Source: Pilasporangium apinafurcum
Lineage: Eukaryota > Oomycota > Peronosporomycetes > Pythiales > Pythiaceae
NCBI GenBank assembly: GCA_001600495.1
Contig: BCKE01000026.1
Location: forward strand, 385,627-449,626
Length of the DNA stretch: 64,000 nucleotides
Direction of reading: 5' to 3'
Both the position numbers and the translations under genes were made by a program. Under the pieces are notes generated by a model. It saw only the letters and a list, made by a program, of their open reading frames with translations. It had not been told where the DNA came from and searched no databases. Shown here piece by piece: positions 40,569-50,903 of this stretch. Numbering within the stretch: the stretch's first letter is position 1; every line of letters starts with the position of its first letter.

Positions 40569-43500
40569 TTACACGAACAAGCCAGTGTTGGAGTGCGGTC
40601 CACTACTGTTGCCGTTCCTGACGGACGCACCGGGTGATTCACCGAAATCTGAAGAGCGTGAATCTTCTCGTGAGTATCGACCCCGGTGCTCAGCGTCCGT
40701 AAGGGCTGAACCAACAGATCCCACCGTGTGAGTTGTCATATACGACTCAGCCATGGATGTTTGTGGATCATAACTAAACGCAAATCCACTACTCGACACC
40801 CGCTTCTCCCGTTCATTCGTCGCAGAGCCATGTGAGGGGACACGCTATATAAAAGACCAAAAAATGAAAGAGTTAGCAAATGGCTGGATACGTATAATAA
40901 GAAACTAAGCCGAGCATACCTCTTGTGGAGCTTTCCTCTGCGTGGGTGATGAACTGGTAAAATACGCTGTGCTATCCTCTTGTAGCATTCCAACTTCCAT
41001 GTCCATATGCGAGGATTGGCCAGATTGAGAACGAACGTTGAGCACGTATTGCTCCTGGACGATCTGCCATGGCTCGGGATAAAATCGGCGCTGAATTGCT
41101 GTCCATGTAAAGTGCCGTACTAAAGACACTACGATGCAAATGGGGATAACCATCCAGTACGTTTCTTGCAACAGTGTATTCTGGAAACTGCCAAAATCTG
41201 TGGGGAAGAACGACACCCAATAACTCGGGATTATGATCGAGACGGGAAGATACGAGATTACACCAACAAACCAACAGACACCACCAATGAATGTCCACGA
41301 CATTTGCAGCAACGCAAGCTTCAAGTTGGCGACAAACACCACCAAAGTAAAGGTCATCAACCCATACTGAACCATTGGAGCACTCCCTACGTTCGAGAGA
41401 TTTTCGTTGAAGGCATACACCGCAAATATAAAAATGACCGCTGATTCATATATCGCGCTGCAAATCCACTTAAAAAACGTCCAGTTATTAAACAATTCCA
41501 TGCGCGGCCCAACAAGGTAGAGCTCTGGGAAATTCTTTGATGTACTCCACGGCACATCGTAATCCAGGACACCGAGTACAATAATCGGGAGCGATGTGTA
41601 GGCAATATTGTAAAGCTGGAAGGCAAATTCACTGTAGAATTTCTGGGCAGACGAACCCGTGTTGAACATGTAAAAGTATTGCGCCAGCACCATCACAATA
41701 TTCTTGTAAAACATGTAACCGACAAGGATGGACATGCGTTTGTAGTTCAATCGTCCATGATGCAAGAGTAGCTTTTCTAGAAATGAAAACTGACCGATGG
41801 CGTAATCACTCGAATTGACGGCTTGCATGCCTTCTTGGCCACTGATGCCAACACCCACGTGCGCTCGCTGGATCATCGCAACGTCGTTCGCACCATCACC
41901 AATTGCAAGTGTGCGCACCTTTGTATCTGCCGCCCGAACTAAACTGACAACTTCCGCTTTTTGACTCGGAGATACACGACAGCAGACCACTGCATCGCAC
42001 TTCATAGCCAGTCTTAAAAACTCATCACGACAACGATCATCCAGCAGCGTTACTTCCAAGCACTCTCCATCGATGACAACTGCTTTACGTGATGCAGAGA
42101 AACCTGTCTGTTGATTGGCTTCCACTAGATGAGACAACAAGATGTCCTTTGTTGGGAAAAGCTCACAATTCAGAATGACTTGTTTCATGTCGTTGTCCAT
42201 TAATTGGCAAGCGTATGAGATGTTGATCGCTGTTTCCTGTTTATCACCAGTAAGCATCCAAACTTTCATGCCTGCTCGCATGAGATTCGCAATCGTCTGT
42301 GGTACATGATTCTGCAGTTTGTCTTCAATGGCTGTGGCACCAAGCAAGATCAAGTCTTTCTCAATTTCTGTCATCAGACTATCGATGCGATTCGTCTGTC
42401 CATTCTTACGCTTTTCAATTTCTTCCAAGGAAGCATTAGCTTCTTTAAACTGTTGACTCCATGCGAGGTATTCTTTTTCATCAACTTGACGCCGAGCGAT
42501 TGTCAACGTCCGTAACCCATCATCACCAAAAGTCTCCAAATGGCGCATGGTTTCCTTCATAATTTCAGGATCGTTTTTCGTCTTCGACAACAATGGATAA
42601 ATCATATTGTCAGCTCCCTTCGTCAGAATCCAATACTCTCCATTTGGATACTGCACCACCACCGACATACGTTTACGATCACTCGTAAATTCCAGAACAT
42701 CCAAAATCTTAAATTCCAGCAACTCCGAATCGGCTGCTTTGTTACTCATCAAGCTTTTGTGTCGAACTCGGACTCGAGCTACACCAAGACCACGGGATTC
42801 GAAACTAAAACCGAAGAATTTCGCGCCAGACACAAGTGCCTGTTCGTCTGGGGATGACGCGGAGAAACGCACCTCAGAGGTTCCCTCGACCGCTTCTGGA
42901 ATCACTGTCTGACACAAACTCAGATGCAAAAAGAAATCTGCTTCTGAACAGCCACGTGCATCATTTCTTTCCAACGCGTTAATAAGTCGAGCATCTTCGA
43001 AGTTGACATATGGAATTTTTTCGCGTCTTGTTCCAGGTGCAGCAGGCGGTTCTTCACTAACGGTGATACCTTTTCGTCGCAACGCTGCACGACCAATTTC
43101 AGTGGTACCCGTACCATAGGAAATACCATTAATCGAGCACTTGCGAAATTCCATGACGTTGCATGTAAGAGTACCCGTTTTGTCACTGAATACATAGGAA
43201 ATCTGACCGAGCTCTTCGTTCAACCCCATCGAACGCACAATCATACGAACATCCGATTCCTCGTAGTACATTTCGATATCCCAGGTCATGAAAATGGCTT
43301 GGATAAACATGACCATGGAAATAGTCACATAAAGCGACACGGGAATCATCTGATACATGAGTAAGAAGTAATAACCAAACCCGACAAACCACTGGCTCGT
43401 GTAGCCGGGATACCACTGCAGATACAAGCTGTCCGTCTTATTATTGTGCAGCCAGATTATTTGTGTCGTAGTTGCAATGACACAGAAAAAGCAAAGCAGC

Positions 43501-44654
43501 AGGAAGAGCCAAATGATCATTTTGTTGACGGTTTCGTTGATGGAGCTCCATTTCGGTCGTGGAGCTGCAGCACTTTGCATAATCTTCGTGTCCGGTCCCG
43601 TGTTCACTACCAGTCCGTAAATCCAATCGGTGTTTCGTAACTGGCAGCCTCGAAGTAAGATATTCTTAATGGATATGGGTAGCTGTTCTACGTATGGTCC
43701 AGCTTGGTTGGCAGGATTTTTGGACGTATTTTGATGCCCATTTCCAGTGCCTGCTGGAACACTAACAGTTAATGTCCCATCGAATCGCCCAATGACTTTA
43801 TTGGGGTTTTCGCAACGCAAAAAACCTGTTAAACTTGTCACCAGCTCCGGAGTTCCTGCAGTCAGCGTTGAGTCACACGCATGACGCAACTTCAAGTTGG
43901 TTTCGCCGTCCAAACTCTTGGTTTCCACGTAACAAATGCCACTGGCTTCGTTTGGGTCGGTTTCGTTTACAGCTAGAATGAGTAAGTCTGCCGGTGCCGT
44001 TTCACGATTCCGTAGCTTGACGATTGTGCCAACAGTTAAATCGGACCATTGGATGATCGACACGGATGAATCTGTGGGTGACTGTTTCAAATGCGTGCTC
44101 GTTCCTGTGTAGGTGGAGGTGATAATCTGACACTGCGCGGAATTCGCTTCGTGATCAGCTTTATGTCTACGTCTATCTTCAATAATAGCGAGCACACCGT
44201 CCACTGCTAAAATAAACAAAAGCACCGGCAGATTCGTCGGCAAACCGCCAGTATTACTAATTGACGGAACCATTTGCAGCACCGAAACCAATAAGAAATA
44301 TGCATTGGCAAGTTTCTGGAATGACTCAATGAGAAAGAGCGGCAGAAAGTTCCAGGTCGTGTACTTGGACGTGATGACGACATTCGAACAAAACTCTTCG
44401 ATGGCGACTTGTGGTGCGTTCGGCAACGTTTGCGGTAGCGGCACAACGCGGTAGTCGGTCGTGGTTGAAGATATATCGGATCCAGCGGATGCCATGGGGA
44501 CCTCTTCCTCAGGCGCGATAAGGAGCGCAGTGGAGGCACCAGACGCCGGTTGTGTGCTACCAGTTGAGAGAGTGGTGGTGGTGGTGGTGTTGCTGGGGTG
44601 AGCGCGCGAAGTCTGCAGATGATGGTACGCTCCTTCGCTTCTATCCTCTTCCAT
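40569..44654 (-). CDS. P4-type ATPase (phospholipid flippase)
   Basis: Exons 44654-40920 and 40844-40569 give 1336 residues; the 75-bp intron has GTATGC...TATATAG ends. The conserved motifs are present: P(V)SLY in the fourth membrane helix (about residue 435), DKTGTLT with the phosphorylated Asp (about 493), TGDKQETA (about 805) and GDGANDVAMIQ (about 918). About ten membrane helices fit the family. P4-ATPases move phospholipids from the outer to the cytosolic leaflet of the plasma membrane, Golgi or endosomes, usually with a CDC50 partner (not in this window). The N-terminus is polar with a Thr run. The second exon adds a Ser-rich tail of 91 residues (FAFSYDPQTSMAES), a probable regulatory region. 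Without the splice, the frame would end within the intron. Confidence 0.93.
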
Positions 44655-45069
44655 TCCCTAACGTCCGCTCGCTGTTAATCGAGATGGAGGGACGGAAGTT
44701 TATGCGTTTCTTCCTTTTCCTTCCTTCTTGCGTTGTCAAAATTCAGCGCGGACGATCGATGCGGAAGTGCACGCTGCCCGGCTTCTGTTTTTCCAGTGTC
44801 GTTTTGTGCAGAGAAAAACGAGGTTTTACTAAAAACACCTCACGCGGGTAAGTACTGTTTCTACTTGTTAAAATATATGATGGATACCTAGAAAAGGTCA
44901 TAGAATATTAAAAACATGCGGTAATAAATCCAATATATATTTAAACAGAATGAATGAGATTAAATATGTATACTTATTTGAATAAATATAATTTATTTTG
45001 CATGTGTCTCACGAACTGCAGATAAATGTTGGAAATTGCGCGTAACTGTGCATTGGTACCCACAATCGT
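44655..45069. other. upstream region of the flippase gene
   Basis: AT-rich in its second half (44860-45000). No gene seen. Confidence 0.5.
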
Positions 45070-45400
45070 GATTTTTCGCTAGAAACCTCAAGGATCACAT
45101 GAGATACGAAAGTACCTCAGAGTGGATCTCTTTTCTGTTCTTTAGGTCTGACTTGGCTAACAAAAGGTAAGACTAGACAACCGCGGAGTAGCCATCTCCG
45201 ATACCTGGACTTGATGAATAAGTGTTCATTCTTGAGAAAGATATTTCTAGCAGCGTTGGCATTTCTATCAAGGACGAGCTTGCAGTGGAGGACAGTCAAA
45301 GATTTTTTTATGCTTCATTGCATGGCTGATTCTTCCACAGTGAGAACAAGTTTTTGTTGTGTAATGTTCCTTACAGTCGACTTTGGATAGTTGTCAGCAA
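45070..45400 (-). mobile_element. Fanzor/TnpB-family relic with zinc ribbon (copy 1, inverted)
   Basis: On the minus strand the frame reads EHYTTKTCSHCGRISHAMKH, then, after one inserted base near 45290, CPHCKLVLDRNANAARNI and FLKNEHLF. It ends WLLRGCLV. The CxxC...CxxC zinc ribbon followed by DRNxNAAxNI is the classical TnpB/Fanzor C-terminus (TSKTCxxCG ... C..C....DRDxNAAxNI). The single-base frameshift and missing upstream body mark it as dead. The 3' flank (45075-45110, strand-reversed) is shared with two other copies. Confidence 0.8.
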
Positions 45401-45427
45401 TGCACTAACCTCTATTCCCCATTTCTC

Positions 45428-45779
45428 CTATCTCTACGATACACTGGCATATTTTTTAAAGTGAAGCAAATCCCTATCGCTAGAAGCAGAAACTTGATTT
45501 CGATTCTCCGCAATGAGTGGCATTCTTCTTTTCAAGACTGGATGTGAGGTGATCGAGTGCGTGGAAAATCAAAGTGATTGTCCAGAAAGCGTGGTTCGGT
45601 AGTATCAATGCAAAAGGAAGGCAAAGATCACACTAAAAGCATCTTTCTCAAGAATGAACACTTATTTATCGAGTCCAGGTATCGGAGATGGCTACTCCGT
45701 GGTTGTCTAGTCCCCAAAAACAAAACAGAGATTCCTCCTTGGGTTACTTTCGTATCTCATATAATCTCTTCGAGATGAT
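45428..45779 (+). mobile_element. Fanzor/TnpB-family relic (copy 2)
   Basis: This lies in opposite orientation to copy 1 and just beside it. It shares with the 50.4-kb copy the upstream stretch (tctctacgatacact, agaagcagaaacttg, gaaaatcaaagtgattgtcc). It shares with both other copies the end KSIFLKNEHLF...WLLRGCLV and the 3' flank (actttcgtatctcata). The zinc ribbon and the DRDxNAA core are deleted at about 45630. Confidence 0.75.
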
Positions 45780-45785
45780 TACGCT

Positions 45786-46633
45786 TTCCCATTTAAAAAA
45801 TCCACTTGGTGTTGTAACGAAGGAGCACAATCTCTCAAATTTACTAAATCTTGCGCTGAAGTGTACCACTGTCTCCAGTTGAAGATGAGATTGATTGATA
45901 GCATCCAACCGCTGCTGCTACTTCAAATGCAGATTTATTATTCCGCCAAAAGTATGATAGACAACATGAAGTTCCTGTTACTATTATCAGATGATTTAGT
46001 TGGTCACCACTGCATGATGGTGACGAATGGCAATGCTAGGACGCTTTTTGGCGTAGGCATGGCCGTGCAGAATGGGAGCGCTACTACTAGAGTCCCTTGC
46101 TTTCTAGCTCGTATGAGTACAATCGGCGCAAGTACCAGCAGTTTTGAGTGATGAAAGACTTTTGCGACGTGGCCTTCGACCTTTGTGCAAAATTCAATGT
46201 TGGGTTTCTCCATAAACTCACGGACATGGCCCACGATGACTGGTGGTACTGCATAAAGCCGCAAAGCTTGTTGTGCATGTACCGAATGGACAGTCGCGTT
46301 TACAGAACGTATCTGAAGCGAAATTGCGAGCGCTGACTGCGTCCTTGGCAGTATGTGAGGGAACTGGATCACGAGCGGTGGCTCACTGTCATCACTCTTA
46401 ATGTGAATGATGTGGCTATTGATGGCGATTGCATGGAGACAGCTTGATGCATACAACCTCTTTGTGAACGAATGGGATGACGGGGAATGATGAATACCAA
46501 CTGTTGCTATGGGATGAGACTCGGTCAGCACAAAACGTGGATGGCAGGAGAGCGCGTATTTATCCGATAATTAGGTTATTTTGTGCATGTGGTGGGTATT
46601 TCGTGTCAAGTTTTGCATGTGTGTGTGTGTGTG
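45786..46633. other. unassigned stretch with broken open frames
   Basis: Both strands have frames of 60-175 codons (for example 46004-46531 on minus), but none has recognisable content. The plus strand also reads coding-like but interrupted (KFNVGFLHKLTDMAHDDWWY). It may be decayed transposon body next to the relics. A GT microsatellite at about 46615-46640 lies at the 3' end of the EF-hand gene. Confidence 0.35.
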
Positions 46634-47219
46634 TTATGTGTGTGATTGGTGATCGAAAGCTGGCGATTTGAGAATGGAAACGCGTTGAGGTGATGTGAGT
46701 GACGCTCGTTGCTTGAGTGCCAGTGTAAATTCTTTAAAGGAGAGATCGTGGCCGACGATGTCTCGCATCCATTCACGCAGCATACGCTCTTCCTTCTTAG
46801 AGATCTGCACATCCGTCCATGGTTCACACTCAGACATCTGTCCATCTTTTACACTTCTACATTCACATACGTACGTGGAAGTCCATGCGATAGAAGCCGG
46901 CGATCAGCTCGTCAACAGTGACAGTCTTATCGTGGTCGTGGTCCATTGCCACAAATACATCGTGCGCTCGAAAGCCGTGAGCCTTAATGTATTTGTCCAG
47001 TCGCTCAAAGAACGGCGGTGGGTATCCGTCTTGTGTAGTTGGGCTGGAAAGCCACAATGATAATCCCGCCTATGGACAAATAATGAGTGTTGCATTTGGC
47101 TAAGTAGAGAAAAATGAAGGACATCTACTCACAGGTTTCCGTTGCAGCTGAGACTTTCGGAGCACGAGTGTTTCAGAAGGTGGCTCATACGTTATAGCCA
47201 TTTTCTCAGACGATTCCAT
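46634..47219 (-). CDS. small EF-hand protein, three exons
   Basis: Exons 47219-47133, 47069-46875 and 46804-46634 give 150 residues. The introns of 63 bp (GTGAGT...CCATAG) and 70 bp (GTACGT...GTGCAG) are both in phase 0. The start reads MESSEKMAITYEPPSETLVL. Exon 2 carries one canonical EF-hand: helix HDVFVAM, loop DHDHDKTVTVDE (Ca ligands at 1, 3, 5, 7, 9 and 12), helix LIAGFYRM. Exon 3 holds a degenerate second hand (GHDLSFKEFTLAL). One good calcium site suggests a sensor or a subunit of a larger complex. An alternative acceptor for the second intron (giving a 37-bp intron and 11 more residues) is also in frame but too short to be likely. Confidence 0.7.
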
Positions 47220-47565
47220 GCCAACATTTCTCGAGGTATTCTAATACACCAGAAAAGATTATAGAAAAATGTTTCAATGGTGAAGGGAGGAAGTGAATTT
47301 GCGTTTCGTACGTGTCGATGGTCTCCCCAACAGCAGTAGCAACAATATGCGATCGATTCCCACATGAATAAGCAAGTGACTATGTTCACTCACCCGGAAC
47401 GCGGCGACTGTTTATCGCTTTCTTTACTCGACTGCGACTCTTCACAAAAAAAATTACATGATATATGGAAAGTTCATCATTGTGAATGCAGATGTATTTA
47501 AACGTTCGTGTTATACAATCAAAGAAACAGCCAATTCTTTTCACCTTACAAGTCAATCAGAGAGT
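47220..47565. other. intergenic stretch
   Basis: There are about 345 bp between the EF-hand gene start and the 3' end of the MFS gene. Nothing recognised. Confidence 0.5.
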
Positions 47566-49041
47566 TTATACCGCATTAGTAGTAGGTGTGGAAGCCACAA
47601 CGAAGCCTTCCTTATCGCCCTGGATGTCGTCATACACTTCGACGTTCTTTCCTTTTGGTTCGTAGCCAAAGAGAAGCACCACAACTGAAATAAACACCAA
47701 GACACCACCGAAGATCCACAAAATGGCCTGAAGTGATAGACCCCAGCTACCAACCATCTCATTGCACAAGTACGGGCCGCTAAAGGCACCGATACGAGAA
47801 AAGCCTGACGGATAGGCCGAACCCATACCACGGATGGCAGTCGGGTAGTTTTCTGGCGTGTAAGCATAGACACAGCCCCAGGCTCCGAGCAAAAAGAACG
47901 AGAGGAATGATCCAGAGATCATAACATCGTACTTTTCAGCAGGAACATACGCAAGTGCGATAGCCGAGATGAAGGAGGCCATGAGAAACGCCACCAACGT
48001 CTGCTTGCGGCCGAAAATCTCCACCAAGTAGGCTGCTGTGAGATACCCAGGAAGTTGGAAGGCAGTGATGACCAAAATGCTTCCCCATGAGCCATTGATG
48101 TTGTATCCCGTGGCCGCAATGAGAGTGGGCAAGTGGATGAAGATAGCGTAGTAGGACATGGAAATCCCGAACCAGAGCGTCCACAATACGATTGTACGCA
48201 CTTGGAACGGATGCTGGAAGAGCAGCGCAATACGCTTAATGTGCGAATCAGGGAGCTGTGGCGCATTCGACTGAAATGGTTCGGCCGTCTCTAATCCAAT
48301 CTTTTCATCATATGGTTCCAGTCCATGAGCACGTTCAATGGATTCCACAATGGCGACAGCTTCTTCATATCGTCCAACACTGGCCAACCACTTGGGGGAC
48401 TCTGGAATAGTGAAGCGAATAACGGCAGCCCAGACGACAGGAATGCAGCACAAGTAGAACGTTTCACGCCAGCCGATTTTGGGGGCAACACCATACGCCA
48501 TCGCCACAGCGACCATGCAGCCAATGGCCCAAAACGACTCCAACAGCACGATGATCTTGCCGCGCGTCTTCTTTGGTGAGAGCTCTTGCACCAATGTGGA
48601 TGCTACAGGCAGTTCACCACCCAGACCAATACCCGAGATGATACGGGCGATCGTAATGGACGTCACGTTCCAACTGGCACCACAGAGCGCCAAGCCGACC
48701 AAAAAAATCACCAGCGTGGCCATGAACATCGGGCGACGACCATACTTGTCTGCGAGTGAGCCAAACGGGAATGAACCGATAAAAGATCCAACAAATACCG
48801 CACCACCGAGGAAGGACGCTTGGTGGATACTCTGCGAAATGTCATTGGAGATGAGCTTTCCGCAGTAGATGAAGATAAACGTCTCCATGGAATCGAGCGC
48901 CCAGCCAACACCAGTCAGCAGGATGAGCTTGATATAGTACCACGAGAGTCCAAGGACGATACCATTCGTACGTTCACCAATGGCGTCGATCCGTTGCGTG
49001 ATGCGGTGCACCGCTTCAATATTGTCCGCCGGTGGTGCCAT
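47566..49041 (-). CDS. MFS transporter (SV2/organic ion and sugar-porter-like)
   Basis: The product is 491 residues from the ATG at 49041, the usual length for a 12-helix major facilitator. The loop 2-3 signature is GSLADKYGRRPMF, and the matching sites RIISGIGLGGELP and PESPKWLASVGRYEEA are present. The C-terminal half repeats the pattern (AAYLVEIFGRKQTL) and includes the late helices AILWIFGGVLVFISVVVLLF. These features point to the group containing SV2, organic ion and aromatic-acid/H+ symporters. The substrate cannot be read from the sequence. It should be a secondary transporter of the plasma or organelle membrane. It is a single exon. Confidence 0.88.
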   Translation of the reverse strand: MAPPADNIEAVHRITQRIDAIGERTNGIVLGLSWYYIKLILLTGVGWALDSMETFIFIYCGKLISNDISQSIHQASFLGGAVFVGSFIGSFPFGSLADKYGRRPMFMATLVIFLVGLALCGASWNVTSITIARIISGIGLGGELPVASTLVQELSPKKTRGKIIVLLESFWAIGCMVAVAMAYGVAPKIGWRETFYLCCIPVVWAAVIRFTIPESPKWLASVGRYEEAVAIVESIERAHGLEPYDEKIGLETAEPFQSNAPQLPDSHIKRIALLFQHPFQVRTIVLWTLWFGISMSYYAIFIHLPTLIAATGYNINGSWGSILVITAFQLPGYLTAAYLVEIFGRKQTLVAFLMASFISAIALAYVPAEKYDVMISGSFLSFFLLGAWGCVYAYTPENYPTAIRGMGSAYPSGFSRIGAFSGPYLCNEMVGSWGLSLQAILWIFGGVLVFISVVVLLFGYEPKGKNVEVYDDIQGDKEGFVVASTPTTNAV

Positions 49042-49513
49042 GCTCAGAATATCCGCTTGGCGACTTTATGTACTTGGAGGACGATGTCAACCTCTGATGG
49101 CGTTATGAGGCTTGGTAAGCAAGTGCTTGCGAGACCGGAGGTTGGAAAATGAATGAAAGATTGGGAGGGAATGGCTGAGGCGTGTGCCTTCACGTACAGA
49201 GGGAGGAGTCCCGCCTTTCTTTTTGCCCTGTCTGACTGCCATTAACAACACCCCTATACATGCGAGAGAGGGCGCGATCCACAAGAACGTAGATAAGACA
49301 TAGCGATTAGGTCCCGCATCTGAATGTTTTTGTACTTGCTCTCTCTTAACTGATTAATTTCTATTTACACCTAATACTCGATATTTATAAAACAATCTCC
49401 AGTTATTTTTCGAAAAGATGATATTTATATATGATAATCGATATGTTTTTACTTTTGGAGATGGATGCCGCATGTGATCAGTTGTAACAATCCCTGCTCT
49501 TAAGTGGTAGTCG
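49042..49513. other. upstream region of the MFS gene
   Basis: AT-rich around 49380-49450. No gene found. Confidence 0.5.
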
Positions 49514-49950
49514 CCGACTTTTCGCACGCGCCCATCATCCCCCGCCGATTTAAAACGTTTGATTGGGCAATTTTCGAGTTCTGAAGACGTGCGTCAATGC
49601 ACATCTCCTCGTTCGGCGGCCGCTGCTCGTGAAAGGTTTCAAATGTTGAGTGAAATGGCCTTGCGTCACGACCATATTGTGGACGACGGCACGATTATTG
49701 ATGAGAACAAAGGTATGATTTTACCTCCCGAAACGTCACAGACAGTTTCACACTCACCTATTATTACGAAAATTTCCCTATGATTGATGGCTTTATGGCA
49801 GAACGAGACAACAAAAAGCAACTTTCCTGGCAACACACCAATGCAAATTTCAGTTTTTCTTCCACGAAATGTGTCGACAGGACACAACATTCTACAGAAA
49901 CTTACCACGTCATGGATACACACCATGTGATGTACTTTGTTGTTTAGTTT
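49514..49950 (+). pseudogene. possible two-exon gene fragment of unknown family
   Basis: From a stop at about 49510 the frame is open (RPSSPADLKRLIGQFSSSED, then ARERFQMLSEMALRHDHIV) to 49712. A GTATGA...TGGCAG intron (49713-49801, 89 bp) would join it in frame to ERDNKKQLSWQHTNANFSFS, which runs to a stop near 49948. There is no ATG, so the 5' end is missing or in an unseen exon. I recognise no family. It may be a broken gene or an isolated exon pair. Confidence 0.3.
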
Positions 49951-50359
49951 GAATTATTTTGAGCATGCAAAATCATGGACCTGTACCTGATATGAGTTTA
50001 CCCACTCTAGACAACTGATTGAAACGTCGCGGGAATTGAAGACCTCAACAGCAGCTGCTCTTTCCCGTTATTGCTACTTGTAGATTTCTAAAAATCAATC
50101 TATGGAGTGAAAGCGCGCGACTGTTTGTCGAAATCCCTCTCCTCGCGTGAGGTAAAGAACCAGATGACAGTAGTTGTCTCTTCCACACTGCTGTAAATAC
50201 TTAATATTGATTTGACTATGTAATGGAGCAAGGACCAGCGATTTGTTCAATGAAAACATGAAGCATCACTTTTGACTCTAACTGTGCGGTACCGGACTTG
50301 AAGCTGGTCCATCGCTTCGTATGCACCTGATGACCATCCAAGTATTGGAGATATATCTT

Positions 50360-50903
50360 CATCTCTGTCTCTACGATACACTTTGACGTACGTTTTTTTA
50401 AAGTGAACAGATCCCCATCGATAGAAGCAGAAACTTGTTTCGAACTCTCCGCAATGAACTCTTTTCAGTGCTATCCTTCTTTTTAAAAACGGATGCGAAG
50501 CGATGACAGTGCATGTCTGAGGAGATCGAGTGTGCGGAAAATCAAAGTGATTGTCCAGAAAGTGTGGCGTGATAGTATCGGTGCGAAAGGAACCCAAAGA
50601 TCATACATATGACTGTGAGAAACACTATGCAACAAAGACTTGTTCTCATTGTGGGGAACCAACCACGCGATGAAGCACCAGAAAGTCTTGGAATGTCCTC
50701 ACTGCAAGTTTATCCTTGATAGAGATCCCAATGCTGCTAGGAGGATCTTTCTCAAGAATGAGCACCTACTCGTCTGGACTCGATGAATCCAGATGTCAGA
50801 GATACCTACTTCGCGGTTGTCTAGTCTAAGCTAGCTTTTGCTGCACAAACAAAAACAGCGATTCTCCATGAGGTATTTTCGTATCTCACATGATCTTTTG
50901 AGG
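50360..50903 (+). mobile_element. Fanzor/TnpB-family relic (copy 3) abutting the VPS13 3' end
   Basis: The broken frames read EKHYATKTCSHCGEPT (zinc-ribbon half), then in another frame KVLECPHCKFILDRDPNAAR and RIFLKNEHLL. The CxxC...CxxC pattern and DRDxNAA keep the family core, with the RuvC Asp in place. The upstream 200 bp match copy 2. The 3' flank (attttcgtatctcacatgat, then cttttgaggtt) matches copies 1 and 2 and ends at the VPS13 stop codon. A frameshift between the zinc-ribbon halves marks it as inactive. Confidence 0.8.

Noticed and set aside
46004-46531. 175-codon minus-strand frame
   Set aside because: No recognisable domain, no neighbouring splice partner, and the opposite strand looks equally coding-like; kept only as an unassigned stretch.
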